Assembly (NCBI GenBank): GCA_963712905.1 | Contig: CAVQJU010000014.1 | Location: 248,001-312,000, forward strand | Direction: 5' to 3' | DNA length: 64,000 nt | DNA from: CAVQJU01 sp963712905 | GTDB lineage: Bacteria > Acidobacteriota > Vicinamibacteria > Vicinamibacterales > CAVVIG01 | In this document: in pieces, positions 24,932 to 33,965 of the stretch | Layout: each line of letters starts with the position of its first letter | Position numbering within the stretch: the stretch's first letter is position 1 | Position numbers and translations under genes: made by a program | The notes under the pieces: generated by a model | Told to the model about the DNA's origin: nothing | The model's database searches: none | The model's input: the letters and a program-made list of their open reading frames with translations, nothing else

Positions 24932-26761
24932 TTATCGCGGCGGCAGAATCGGACCGGGCGTCGTCGCGGTGGGCGGATTGGCCGGCGGCGGGGCAGGCGC
25001 CGGCGCGGGCGCCGCGGGTTCCGCCGACTGGGGCGGCTGCGGAGGGATCGCCACCGGAAGGTCGATCAGCGTCACGGTTTCGCGTCCGACCTTGAACGGC
25101 CGGAGATCGGCCTCGTTCAGGTCGAGCACGCGGACGATGTGCGGCGTCAGCGTGAGCACGATGTCGGTCTGCTCGGTCTGTCGCTGGGAGTGCGAGAACA
25201 TCTTGCCGACGAGCGGCAGGTCGCTCAGCCCCGGTATCCCGTCCATGATGCGGCGCTCGTCGTCGCGGATGAGGCCCGCCAGCAGGCTGGTTTCGCCGTC
25301 GCGCAGCCGAATCACCGTCTTGATCTCGCGATTGCCGAACGTCGGCAGGCCGCCGTATCCCGTTCCTGAAATGCTCGTGACGGCGATGCTCAGCTGCAGC
25401 GTGACGTCGTCGTCGTGGTGCGTGCGCGGCATGATGTCGATGTTCACGCCGACGTTCTCGTACTGATACGACGTGATGGGCTGCTGCGGCGTGCCGCCGG
25501 TGGCAATCGGCGCGAACGTCGTGACAGGCACCGGCACGCGATCGCCGAACCGCGCCGTCGCGGTCACGCCTTCGGAGGTGCGGAGCTGCGGGTTTGCCAG
25601 CGCGCGGGTGTTCGTGTCGGTCTTGAGCAGGCGGTAGTAGATGCCCGGCAGGTTCGTGAGCAGGATGTCGGACTGCGACAGGTTCTTGAGCGCCTGCAGC
25701 GTGATCGTCTGGTTGCCGTTTCCGTCGGGCGCAATCGTCGCCGACCCGTTGAGCCCGGGCGATCCGGGCGAGGCGATCTGCAGGCCGTACTCGAGCAGCT
25801 TCGTCCGATCGATCTCGAGCAGCTCCACGTCGATCACGACTTCCGGCCGCGCCTTGTCGATGGCCGAGATGACCTTCGCCGCGGCGGAGATGTGCTCGGG
25901 CGTGTCCTTGACCGTGATGGCGTTGGTGGCCGTGATGGGCGAAATGCGGCGCGCGTCGAGAATCAGGCGCAGGAGATCCATCGTCTCCTTGAGATCGGCG
26001 TTGCTCAGGTAGAACGTCCGGATGATCTCCTCTTCGTACTCGCGGCGCTTGGCCGGTGTGTCGGGAATAATCACCACCGTCTGTGGCGACGTGACGCGGA
26101 AAAACGTGCGCGTCGCGCTCGTCACCGTCGTCAGCGCATCGGAGAGCGAGGCATTCCGGAGGTCCACGGTGACCGGCGTGTCGCGGAACGTCGCGTCGAA
26201 GATCAGGCTGATGCCCGCGAAGCGCGCGATGGCCGTGAACACGTCGCGGCTGCCGGCGTCGCGGAACGTGAGCGAGGCGGGCATGCGGGCGTTTTGCGGC
26301 AGGTCGAGGCCCGGAGGAGGCAGGTCGCGCGTTCGATCGATGAGCGTCTGGAGCTCCGTCTTGCCTTCGCGCGACACGGCGACTCGCAGCCGCAGCTTGT
26401 TGCGCGTCGTCCGCATCTCGTCGTCGATGACGCTGCTCGTCGGGTTCAGCTCGGCGGCCATGCTGTATTCGACGAGCGCTTCGTCGAGCTTGCCGGTGGC
26501 CGAGAGGCGGCGGGCGCGCTGCAGGTGATTCTCTGACGCCCGGACCTTGACCCGTTCGAGCCCGATGCGCGCATCGGCGTCGTCGGGCTTCTGGCGGAGC
26601 GCCTTCGTGTATTCGACGACGGCGCGGTCGTAGTCCTGGCGGTACTCCGCTTCGCGCCCGAGGTGCGAGGCGGTTGACGCCGCGCATGCCGACAGCGCGA
26701 GAGCCAGGACGGCCGGCAGGGCGCGAGCCGCGAAATTAGCGCGAGGAATCAGTAACGACAT
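24932..26761 (-). CDS. Secretin (type II/IV secretion GspD/PilQ family) lipoprotein with TPR N-terminus
   Basis: About 609 residues. The lipoprotein-type signal is LPAVLALALSACAAS. TPR-like helices follow (~35-120, AEYRQDYDRAVVEYTKALRQ). Secretin N-domains are at ~165-235 (LTFRDAGSRDVFTAIARFAG, VTVDLRNASLSDAL) and ~240-300 (RTFYLSNADLKETMDLLRLI). The secretin C-terminal gate is at ~300-560 (PEVVIDVELLEIDRTKLLEYG, LANPQLRTSEGVTATARFGD, LRDGETSLLAGLIRDDERRI, GIPGLSDLPLVGKMFS, TDIVLTLTPHIVR). A Pro/Ala tail ends it. It should form an outer-membrane ring; no other secretion genes are nearby. ATG 26761 used; overlaps the LolA-like gene by 26 bases. Confidence 0.9.
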   Translation of the reverse strand: MSLLIPRANFAARALPAVLALALSACAASTASHLGREAEYRQDYDRAVVEYTKALRQKPDDADARIGLERVKVRASENHLQRARRLSATGKLDEALVEYSMAAELNPTSSVIDDEMRTTRNKLRLRVAVSREGKTELQTLIDRTRDLPPPGLDLPQNARMPASLTFRDAGSRDVFTAIARFAGISLIFDATFRDTPVTVDLRNASLSDALTTVTSATRTFFRVTSPQTVVIIPDTPAKRREYEEEIIRTFYLSNADLKETMDLLRLILDARRISPITATNAITVKDTPEHISAAAKVISAIDKARPEVVIDVELLEIDRTKLLEYGLQIASPGSPGLNGSATIAPDGNGNQTITLQALKNLSQSDILLTNLPGIYYRLLKTDTNTRALANPQLRTSEGVTATARFGDRVPVPVTTFAPIATGGTPQQPITSYQYENVGVNIDIMPRTHHDDDVTLQLSIAVTSISGTGYGGLPTFGNREIKTVIRLRDGETSLLAGLIRDDERRIMDGIPGLSDLPLVGKMFSHSQRQTEQTDIVLTLTPHIVRVLDLNEADLRPFKVGRETVTLIDLPVAIPPQPPQSAEPAAPAPAPAPPPANPPTATTPGPILPPR

Positions 26762-27422
26762 CAACTCCCCGGGGGATACTGAACGCGAACTCCTTATCGG
26801 CCAGTCCGGTGTTTTCCTTCAGATTTGTAAAGATGAAGGCCGATTCGCCACCCTGGGCGTCCATGGTCAGGAGGCCACGGATGGCCAGCGTCGTGGGATC
26901 AACCGTGAACACCAGCCAATCGTAGTCGGGTTGGCGGGTCCGTGGCACCAGTTTGAGCGACCGGCTCCCCGACGGCGTTCCAGCCGGGTTGTCCACGAGC
27001 GACGGGGTGAAATCACGCGTCAGGTTGCCCTTGCCGGCGAGAAACAGGGCCGGCGTCGTGGTCTCCGCGTCGTGCGGCTGGGGGCTCACCACGACCTGCT
27101 TGTCCTCAGGTATGTAGGAGTAGATCCGCACGCCGTCGGCGACGAACAGCTTCTTCTCGGGCGTGGAGTAGTCCCATCGCATCCGGCCGGGCTTCTTGAT
27201 CAGCACGTGGCCCCGCTCGGAGATGCCCTTGCGAAGAACGCCGCCCTGGTAGCGGTGCTCGAAATCGGCCGAGAAGTCCTTGATCGAGTCGTATCGCTTC
27301 TGCAGTGCCTGGACCAGCTCGTCAGCGGTGGCTTCCGCCCCCGCGGGCCGCGATGAGAAGCCGGTCATCAAGCCGGCCGTCGCGACGGTCAATAGCGCGA
27401 CGCCGCGGGCCAGCCTTCTCAC
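26736..27422 (-). CDS. lolA: LolA-like outer-membrane lipoprotein carrier
   Basis: 228 residues with a signal peptide (MRRLARGVALLTVATAGLM...). The LolA fold pattern is visible: ELVQALQKRYDSIKDFSADF, GHVLIKKPGRMRWDYSTPEK, KLFVADGVRIYSYIPEDKQV, FLAGKGNLTRDFT, and TTLAIRGLLTMDAQGGES near the end. Such periplasmic proteins carry lipoproteins to the outer membrane, though many homologues outside Proteobacteria are untested. It lies upstream of and overlaps the secretin lipoprotein gene, a plausible client. Confidence 0.85.
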   Translation of the reverse strand: MRRLARGVALLTVATAGLMTGFSSRPAGAEATADELVQALQKRYDSIKDFSADFEHRYQGGVLRKGISERGHVLIKKPGRMRWDYSTPEKKLFVADGVRIYSYIPEDKQVVVSPQPHDAETTTPALFLAGKGNLTRDFTPSLVDNPAGTPSGSRSLKLVPRTRQPDYDWLVFTVDPTTLAIRGLLTMDAQGGESAFIFTNLKENTGLADKEFAFSIPRGVDVVTDSSR

Positions 27423-29345
27423 GGATCAACGATACCACGTGCGATCTTGATGAGGTACCGGGGTTGGGCGGCGAAGATGTTGCCTTCGTATCCCGTACGT
27501 AAGGGCCGCCCCGAGCCGTCGAAGGCGACGAAGCTGGCGCCGCGTTCGACGATCAACGTGTGCTGGCGCGCGGCGACGACGTGGCCGAAGCCCATGCGCC
27601 TGATGGTGTCGGCGGCGAGCCAGGACTCCATCCGTACCTGCGTGGGCACACCTGCCAGGTCCAGGGAAAGGGTGAAGGGGTCGTCTGCTGCTTCCATGAG
27701 CGCGGGCGGTTCGCCGGCGAGTCCGGCTACGACGGCATACTGGCCCGCGGGCAGGCTGGGCGCGGAGCCGCCACTCAGGATCCGGATGGCCTCGTTCATG
27801 TCTTCCGTTTTGACGTCGAACCCCCGGATTGGTTTGAGGACGCACAGCACGTACCGGGTGCCCCGGGGAAGCCCGCTCACGAGGTCTCGAACGACCGGGG
27901 CGGGCGCGCGCGGGTCGTGCTCGGCCGAGACCACCGGGCCGTACGCCGCGACGATCTCCTCGCTGGCGCGGGACGTCGCGACGACCTCGCGTCCGATGGC
28001 GAGGTTGTCGAGCGATGAGGGCCGGCGCGTGGAGGATCACGTCAGGCATCCGCGCGAACGCCAGCCCGGGCCGTACTTGTTCCGCGAAGTAGGACCGGCC
28101 GTTCTCGATCTGCCAGTGCATGTCGGTCAGGATCAGCCCACGCCGGTCCGAGAGCCCCGCGGCCAGGTTCGTCATCACGTCCGCCGGCCGCGTGTCGCGG
28201 CTGCGATCGAGCGCCGGGTAATCGCGGTGGGCTCGCACGATGCCGTAACAACCGATGGCAAGAGCCAGCGCGATCTTCAAGATGCCGTGGTAGTGCAGGC
28301 CTTCAGCCCTGCCTGCACACCAACACAGGAAGCCAGCAATTGCGGGAACGCCCGCCGCGAGCAGCAGCGCGACACACAGATGCGCCGGCAGATAAAAGAC
28401 GTGGGTATCGCCGACGTTGTAGAGGTAAGCGAAAAGCGCCGAGCCGAAGTACGCAAGGAGCAGGAGGGAGCCGCGCCGCGAGTCGCGGCGAAAGACCCAT
28501 GCGAGACCGATGACCGCGAGAGCCGGCAGGAGAGGCCCGAACTGCTGCCGGAGGTCGAACCAGTACATCCGCAGGTGATCCGGCAGCATCGATGCCGGAA
28601 CGTTCAGCACCATCGTCTCGCGCCAGTCGGTCTTGGTCACGTCGAACCAGAAGCGCGCGGCCGTGTCGGCCAGAGAGGCAGGGGGCTGTGGCGCCGACCA
28701 GATCGCGAGGAAGTCCCATGCGTACTGCGCCGCGCCCAGGCATGCGAACAGCAGGGCGAGCGCGACGACGGGAGGCGCGAACATCGAACGCCAGCCTCGC
28801 GGCGCCGCCGAAAGGAGAAAGACGACATACGCGGGGAAGAGGAGAACCATTGACAAGTGGTTCCCGAAGCCGAGCGCGTACACCGCGAAGAACGCGCTCA
28901 GCCTCGCGGCCGACGGTTGGCGCTGCCAGCGCAGCAGGAGAAGCAGGGTGGCGGCGACGAACACGAGGTGCAGCGCGTACACCTCGGCGATGACGGCCTG
29001 GCTCCAGAACGTGTAGGAACCGGTGAACACGATCGCCGCCGCGATGGCGGCAAGGAGCGATCCCGACAGCTCCTCGGCCAGGAGAACGAAGAATGCGCAG
29101 GCGAGCGCGGCCTGCATGGCCGAGGCGAGGTTCAACGCGTGAGCGGGCCCGCCGGGCACCAGTCGCAGGAAGATCCGGCCGATCGCGAAGTACAGCGGGT
29201 AGGCGTCCCTCGCCCTGATCAGCGGAGAGGCGGCCGACGTCTGAAAAGACCCCGTGTCGCCGAAATCGAAGCCCGGGAGGAGCGTCGCGTGATACAGGCA
29301 GAACGCCGCGGTGCCGACGAGAAGGGCGGCCGCAATCCGCCGCAC
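27419..29345 (-). CDS. DUF2723 (TMEM260-like) multi-pass membrane protein, one frameshift
   Basis: About 640 residues if one frameshift near 28018 is repaired. The first frame starts at GTG 29345 (VRRIAAALLVGTAAFCLYHA, then LLPGFDFGDTGSFQTSAASP, the DUF2723 signature) and carries about ten membrane helices to DVILHAPA. The second frame resumes with SSLDNLAIGREVVATSRAS and ends at 27419 with YLIKIARGIVDP. The family is related to protein O-mannosyltransferases. It overlaps lolA's start by four bases. A REP-like palindrome (28290-28318) is translated within it as WCAGRAEGLHYHG. The shift may be a sequencing error. Confidence 0.75.
28290..28318. repeat. REP-like palindrome inside the DUF2723 gene
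   Basis: From 28290 the sequence reads GTAGTGCAGGCCTTCAGCCC and then TGCCTGCAC. The arms GTGCAGGC/GCCTGCAC surround a CTTCAG centre, like the intergenic palindromes near murA and at 39.38 kb. It is in frame and read through on the minus strand. Confidence 0.65.
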
Positions 29346-29346
29346 G

Positions 29347-30996
29347 TCACTGGCCGCGCTTGCGCGCGAGAAGGGCGCGAACCTCGGACAGTGGGCGCGA
29401 GTTGAGGACGTGTCGCGCCTCGACCCAGCCGCGCCTTGCCATGGTGACGCCGAGTTCCATCTGCCGGCCGAGGGCATCGGCGCGGTGGCAGTCGCTGTCG
29501 ATGACGAGGGTGGCGCCGGCGGCGATGGCGCGACGGGCGAGCGCACCGTCGAGATCCAGGTGCGAGGGTGCGCCGTCGATTTCCACGATCGTGCCTGTGT
29601 CGGCCGCAGCCGTGAAGATCCGGTCGTAGTCGAGGTCGTAGCCGGGCCGGTGAGGGATGAGCCGGTTGGTCGGATGCGTGATGACGGCGACCATCGGGTG
29701 CTTCATGGCGGCCAGATACCGGCGCTCGAGCGCCGCAGGCGCCTGGCCGGCATCGTCGTGCAGTGACGCCAGGACGATGTCGAAGTGCTGCAGGACGCGG
29801 TCAGGGAAATCGAGCCGGCCATCGGGAAGGATATCCACCTCGCAGCCGTGCAGGATCTCGATGTGCGCGTATCGTTCGCGGAGGCTCGCGATCTCCTCGG
29901 CCTGGCGCGCGACCCCGTCCAGCGTGAGGCTGCGCGACGCCATCGAGCCCTGCGAATGATCGGTGATGGCGATGTACTCGTAGCCGAGCTCGGCGCACGC
30001 GCTGACCATCTGCTCGATGGAGTCGCGGCCGTCGCTCCACGACGAGTGCATGTGCAGATCACCCCGGATGTCGGCGCGCGACACGAGGCGGGGCAGCGTG
30101 CCGTCGCGCGCCGCCCGCAGTTCGTCGTCCCCATTTCGAATTTCCGGCGGGATGAAGGGCAGGCCGAGCCGAGCGTAGACTTCGTCTTCGGTGGCCGCGG
30201 GCGCATAGAGGTCGACGTTCCGATCGCGCGCGAAGCCTTCGAGACGCCGCAGGTGCTCGAGCGAACCGGTTACACGAAGCAACGCCGAGCCGGCCTCGGA
30301 TGGGCGGGGAAATCGTACGCCGAGCTTCACCCGCTCGAGCAGGAGGTAGAGACGGCGGTCGCTCACGTGGAGCACGCGGCTGGCCGCTGGCAGACGCGAC
30401 AGATCGGCGATCGCGCCCGCCGGGTTCTCACAGGCCGCGAGGATTTCCAGATCGCCCACCGAGTCCTGTCCGCGCCTGAGCGAGCCGGAGGGCATTGCCC
30501 AGTCGATGTCCGGGCGGCCGCGCAGCTCCGCGAGGATCGGATCGACGGTCCCGACCGCCCGTCCGAGCGGGATTCGGGGGATCCTCGCGCGCAGTGTCGG
30601 CAGCGCCGCGGCGACGGCGGCCTCTGTCGCGTCGTCGAGGCCGGGAATCGAGCGAATCGCCCGCCGCGCGACGGCGTCGCCGAACTCGGCGGCGCTCGTG
30701 GCGCCGAGGCGCTGATAGATCGCCGCCAGCTGCGGAATCGTCACCGCGCCAGACTCGAACAGCCAGCGCATGTCGGTGGGCAGATCGGCGATGGCCGACT
30801 CGAGGAGGACCCAGGCGCCGGCCTCGTACATGTGCTGGAAACGCTGCCGCAGCTGCGGTTCGCCGTCGAACGGGACGGCCGGATCGATGAGCGGGCCGAG
30901 GTCGACGTCGGATGAGATACCGCGCTCGCGCACCAGGGCGGCGCCTGCTTCGAGCATCGACGCGTTGCGGAGGTCGCCGCGAATCGTCGCCAGCAA
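29347..30996 (-). CDS. PolX-like protein with degenerate polymerase site and intact PHP domain
   Basis: 549 residues from TTG 30996. The layout is that of bacterial PolX: helix-hairpin-helix/pol-beta-like region (~20-290), linker (FIPPEIRNGDDELRAARDG) and PHP domain (~315-549). In the palm the motif GSLRRGQDSVGDLEIL has Glu at the second Asp of the usual GDxDxL. At the third catalytic Asp the segment VKLGVRFPRPSEAGSALLRVTGS has Gly. PHP metal ligands look intact: GDLHMHSSWSDG, AITDHSQG, HGCEVDILPDG, ASLHDD, VITHPTNR, DSDCHRA. So nuclease, not polymerase, activity is expected (inference). The N-terminus lacks part of the usual first helices. Confidence 0.82.
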   Translation of the reverse strand: MLATIRGDLRNASMLEAGAALVRERGISSDVDLGPLIDPAVPFDGEPQLRQRFQHMYEAGAWVLLESAIADLPTDMRWLFESGAVTIPQLAAIYQRLGATSAAEFGDAVARRAIRSIPGLDDATEAAVAAALPTLRARIPRIPLGRAVGTVDPILAELRGRPDIDWAMPSGSLRRGQDSVGDLEILAACENPAGAIADLSRLPAASRVLHVSDRRLYLLLERVKLGVRFPRPSEAGSALLRVTGSLEHLRRLEGFARDRNVDLYAPAATEDEVYARLGLPFIPPEIRNGDDELRAARDGTLPRLVSRADIRGDLHMHSSWSDGRDSIEQMVSACAELGYEYIAITDHSQGSMASRSLTLDGVARQAEEIASLRERYAHIEILHGCEVDILPDGRLDFPDRVLQHFDIVLASLHDDAGQAPAALERRYLAAMKHPMVAVITHPTNRLIPHRPGYDLDYDRIFTAAADTGTIVEIDGAPSHLDLDGALARRAIAAGATLVIDSDCHRADALGRQMELGVTMARRGWVEARHVLNSRPLSEVRALLARKRGQ

Positions 30997-31054
30997 CGCG
31001 AGCTCGCTCAGCGTCTGATGAAGGGGAGCGCGTGAATCGGGAGGAATCGGCGGG

Positions 31055-31420
31055 CTAGCCTTTCAACGCACCGGGAGCGGGCGGCGCCATCTGCGGCGCA
31101 TCCTTGGTTTCGGTGGGCAGCTTGGCTTCCAGCCACTCGACGATGCCGCCCTTGAGCGCGACGGCGCGGTACCCCTGACGGATCAGCGTCGCTGCGACGC
31201 CCGAGCTGGATAACTCATGCGGATCCGAGTCGTACACCACCACGTCGCGATCCTTCGGGATCGACGGCGCGGCCGCGTCGGGCTGATACCGGATGGCGCC
31301 CGGCAGACGCACGGTGCTGTGTTCGTACGGGTATTTCAGCCGGGCATCGACGAGCACCGGCGAAGCGCCGCCGTCGAGTTGTTGTTTGAGATCTTCTTTG
31401 GTAATGCGCGGGACCGGCAT
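31055..31420 (-). CDS. Rhodanese-like domain protein
   Basis: 121 residues: ITKEDLKQQLDGGASPVLVDARL, YPYEHSTVRLPGAIRYQPD, KDRDVVVYDSDPHELSSSGVAATLIRQGY, ALKGGIVEWLEAKLP. In rhodaneses the active loop begins with Cys (CxxxxR/S); here the position reads YDSDPHELSSS, so the nucleophile Cys is replaced by Asp and sulfur transfer is unlikely. A regulatory or binding role is possible. A candidate promoter lies just upstream (31459-31430). Confidence 0.85.
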   Translation of the reverse strand: MPVPRITKEDLKQQLDGGASPVLVDARLKYPYEHSTVRLPGAIRYQPDAAAPSIPKDRDVVVYDSDPHELSSSGVAATLIRQGYRAVALKGGIVEWLEAKLPTETKDAPQMAPPAPGALKG

Positions 31421-31429
31421 GAGACGGGT

Positions 31430-31459
31430 ATTGTCCCCGGCCCGCGCGCGCAGTGTCAA
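31430..31459 (-). promoter_or_regulatory. Candidate promoter of the rhodanese gene
   Basis: On the minus strand TTGACA (31459-31454) is followed after 18 bases by GACAAT (31435-31430). The ATG at 31420 is so close that the leader would be only a few bases or absent. Confidence 0.45.
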
Positions 31460-31466
31460 CCGGAGG

Positions 31467-31715
31467 CTAGCTGGCGGCGACGCCGCTGATCGGAAGCGCG
31501 CGGTGTTTGGAGGCAGCCGCCGAGGCCGATATCCCCTTCGCGGCGGCTCGTTGCGCGTGGGCTGGAGCCGGCGCCGGCGCATGGCCTTTCTGGTCCACCG
31601 TCCAGCCGGGCGACCGACTGCCGCACTGCGAACACCGCAGGAAGATCGCTCCTGGCTCGCACGACACGCCGAAATTATGACGACCGGAAAGATAACAGTT
31701 GAACCACTTCCACAT
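31467..31715 (-). CDS. Small CxxC zinc-ribbon-like protein
   Basis: 82 residues: MWKWFNCYLSGRHNFGVSC, EPGAIFLRCSQCGSRSPGW, then an Ala/Pro-rich tail to the stop. The pattern Cys...His...Cys...CSQCG is that of a one-domain zinc ribbon, and similar short proteins are common in this lineage. No function can be given. The tail is low complexity and the end is less certain than the start. Confidence 0.55.
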   Translation of the reverse strand: MWKWFNCYLSGRHNFGVSCEPGAIFLRCSQCGSRSPGWTVDQKGHAPAPAPAHAQRAAAKGISASAAASKHRALPISGVAAS

Positions 31716-31943
31716 AACCGACCTCGCTCGCTCCAAACGCGGACTCTTGCGCCATCCGGCAAGAGTTCAGCCAGCGGGACGCTTGCCGGTCGTTATCGGT
31801 AGAACAACCTGAAAACATTGGGTTTATCGAAATTTTTCGTGAAAGGCTCGGACAAGCCGTGCAGCCGGTTGTGCCGTTAAGGGACACCGCCGCTGGCTTT
31901 ACACACCAGTTCTGTAACAACATGTCGCTGTCAGATTGACAGG

Positions 31944-32150
31944 ATGGCCAGGGAACTGCAGCTGAACGGACGGCGCTACTGGATCATTTCGGACCCGCAC
32001 GGGCAGGGATGGAAGGCCAGGGTCGTTGAACTGCACGACGGCGGCGAGGCCGACGAGATCGGCATAGAGGCCTCGGACCAGACGCGCACGGCCGCCGACG
32101 ATTCAGCGGAGAGGAAGCTCCGCCGCCTGCTTCGCCTGCCGCCTCCGTGA
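31944..32150 (+). CDS. Small hypothetical protein
   Basis: 68 residues: ARELQLNGRRYWIISDPHGQ, GWKARVVELHDGGEADEIGI, ending RKLRRLLRLPPP. Soluble, charged, unknown. The AT-richer upstream gap (31790-31943) should hold its promoter. A short palindrome CTGTCA-GAT-TGACAG lies at 31928-31942, one base before the ATG, and could be an operator. Its stop lies in the first unit of the 32148-32201 repeat. Confidence 0.55.
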   Translation: MARELQLNGRRYWIISDPHGQGWKARVVELHDGGEADEIGIEASDQTRTAADDSAERKLRRLLRLPPP

Positions 32151-32201
32151 CTGCCGACTGCTGACTGCCGACTGCTGACTGCCGACTGCTGACTGCCGAC
32201 T
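32148..32201. repeat. 14-base tandem repeat (GACTGCCGACTGCT)
   Basis: Nearly four 14-base units, i.e. alternating seven-base words GACTGCC and GACTGCT, fill the space between two convergent genes. The reverse complement of these words is the 21-base repeat inside the RodZ-like gene at 14.8 kb. Confidence 0.85.
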
Positions 32202-32203
32202 GA

Positions 32204-33025
32204 TCAGTGAGTCGCCGAGTAGACGATCGCGTTGACGCCGAACGCGTACCCTTCCGGGGCAAATTCCAGGAAATACTGATGGTCGTCGCCTTCGCGCTCG
32301 AAGGCGTCGCCGAAGTCCGTGTTGTGCGTCATCAGCACCATGATCCGGCCGTCATCGTCGAGGATGCCGCGCACGTGTGGCACGGCGCTGTCACGGCCGC
32401 GCTCCGAGGTGTTGCCGCCGGGTCCACCCCACGCGCCAATCGACGGAATCTGCTTGATGCGGCGGATGTCGTACAGCGTGTGGAACAGCGGGTGGTCGAG
32501 CGGGATATCCACAATCGGATATCGCTCGGGCGGCAGCGCCTTGGCGATCTCGTTCTCCCACACGCGGAACGCGTCCTCGCCCCAGAAATCGTCCACCCAC
32601 ATGAACCCGCCCTTGAGCACGTAGTCGTGCAGCTGGCGGGCCTCGTCTTCATCGAAGTACGCGCCGCCCGGCTCCGTCATCATCACGAACGGGCAATGGT
32701 AGAGCAGCGGGTCCGTCAGCCGGACGACCACGTGGTTGAATTCGTCGCGCGGGTGCCGGCTGACGGTTGTGGTTGTCAGCTCGGATAGACGGAAGGTCAG
32801 GTTGATGTCGGCGCGCGGGTAATCGACGCCCCAGCCGCCGCCGTCGCCGTAAGGAGCGTTTCGAAACAGGATCCGGCAGAACAGGAAGTTGCCGTCGAAG
32901 TCCTCCGGCGTCGCGAGCTTCACCGACGGACCGCGGAATCGGCCACGGAACTGAGCATTCGCCGCTGTGGCGACCGACACGGCCAGCAGGAACGCAAACG
33001 CGAGGCGGCGGAAGCGGGCGGTCAA
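32204..33025 (-). CDS. DUF4159 secreted protein
   Basis: 273 residues with a signal peptide (RLAFAFLLAVSVATAANAQ). DUF4159 pattern: FLFCRILFRNAPYGDGGGWG, VDYPRADINLTFRLSELT, LTDPLLYHCPFVMMTEPGG, LHDYVLKGGFMWVDDFWGE, YDIRRIKQIPSIGAWGGPG and a glutamine-amidotransferase-like layout ending FGVNAIVYSATH. The family is periplasmic with unknown function, often near MoxR/DUF58 genes, which are not here. Confidence 0.85.
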   Translation of the reverse strand: MTARFRRLAFAFLLAVSVATAANAQFRGRFRGPSVKLATPEDFDGNFLFCRILFRNAPYGDGGGWGVDYPRADINLTFRLSELTTTTVSRHPRDEFNHVVVRLTDPLLYHCPFVMMTEPGGAYFDEDEARQLHDYVLKGGFMWVDDFWGEDAFRVWENEIAKALPPERYPIVDIPLDHPLFHTLYDIRRIKQIPSIGAWGGPGGNTSERGRDSAVPHVRGILDDDGRIMVLMTHNTDFGDAFEREGDDHQYFLEFAPEGYAFGVNAIVYSATH

Positions 33026-33061
33026 CGACTTAGTCTACATCCCGCGGCAGCGGGTTCCGGT

Positions 33062-33526
33062 TCAGACGCTGGCGGCCAGCTGAAGGTCGGTCATGCGGCG
33101 TCCGCCCCGCGGACTGTGACGTCGGTCGGGCCGTGTGACGATGCGCCGATCAGAATCGGGCAGCGCGGCGGCCGATGCGTACGGCGGAAGCGCCGCGCCC
33201 AGTCGGTGTTGCAGCTCGAAAAACGCGCCGGCCGCCTGAACCTCGGCCGCCAGGCCGAGGTCGAGCTGATCGCAGTAGACGATGCTGCGCATCCGCAGGC
33301 CGGCCGCACTGGCCAGGTAAACAAGATGCAGCCCGTTGTATTCGCGCAGCGCCAGCGCCGTGACAAGGAACTGCGGTTCGAACCCGCGCAACTGCGTGCG
33401 GGCCTTCGCGAACCCCGTGCACGTGGCCACGTCGGCGTACGGGCGGAGGCGTCCGGCCAGATCGTCCGCGAACGCGGCGTCGGGATCAACGATGAGCGCG
33501 CGCCTGGACGCGCTTTCGGAGCTCAC
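33062..33526 (-). CDS. Degenerate response-regulator receiver domain protein
   Basis: 154 residues. The CheY fold is recognisable: RRALIVDPDAAFADDLAGRL (acid pocket kept), FEPQFLVTALALREYNGLHL, RMRSIVYCDQLD. At the phospho-acceptor position (VTDLRL type) Ala replaces Asp, and the conserved Lys near the end is not seen. It probably cannot be phosphorylated and acts as a pseudo-receiver. The basic C-terminus (PDRRHSPRGGRRMTD) is non-conserved. The 190-base AT-richer gap on its 5' side separates it from a divergent small gene. Confidence 0.7.
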   Translation of the reverse strand: MSSESASRRALIVDPDAAFADDLAGRLRPYADVATCTGFAKARTQLRGFEPQFLVTALALREYNGLHLVYLASAAGLRMRSIVYCDQLDLGLAAEVQAAGAFFELQHRLGAALPPYASAAALPDSDRRIVTRPDRRHSPRGGRRMTDLQLAASV

Positions 33527-33717
33527 GACGCTGATATTAAGTTGTCATCTCATCGGTGTCTAATGCTTATTTGCATGATTTCGCGCGCCGGTACCATACG
33601 GATATCGACTGACGTGATACGCTTTCGGCAACACTCCACTTCATCTATTTGGGCGAGTGCCAGATTGCTGGCGCGAACCGCCTGAATATTTTCGACCAGC
33701 GGCCGTAAGGGCGAACG

Positions 33718-33954
33718 GTGGAGCAGGTCAACGGGGGTTGTGTGTTCTGGTGGTTCGAACGCGGAGGCCAGTTTCTCCGATACGAAGCGCGTACATTGCC
33801 GAACGGCTCCTGCGAGCTGCGAGTGACGACGCCTGACGGCGTCGAGCACGTGGAGACGTTTACGGATTCAGCCAGCCTGGCCGCGCGCCAGATCGAATTC
33901 GAGCGGGACTTCATCGCGCAGGGATGGACCGGCCCGCACGGATGGAACGTTTAG
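33718..33954 (+). CDS. Small hypothetical protein
   Basis: 78 residues: EQVNGGCVFWWFERGGQFLR, YEARTLPNGSCELRVTTPDG, VEHVETFTDSASLAARQIEF, ERDFIAQGWTGPHGWNV. Predicted beta-rich and soluble. GTG start. Divergent from the pseudo-receiver gene and ends just before the GGTTCAA hairpin. Unknown function. Confidence 0.55.
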   Translation: MEQVNGGCVFWWFERGGQFLRYEARTLPNGSCELRVTTPDGVEHVETFTDSASLAARQIEFERDFIAQGWTGPHGWNV

Positions 33955-33965
33955 CGCGATAAAGT

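Noticed and set aside
27419..27934. Separate gene with start at 27934
   Set aside because: It is the in-phase continuation of the DUF2723 protein after a single shift, with coherent sequence extending upstream of its first Met.
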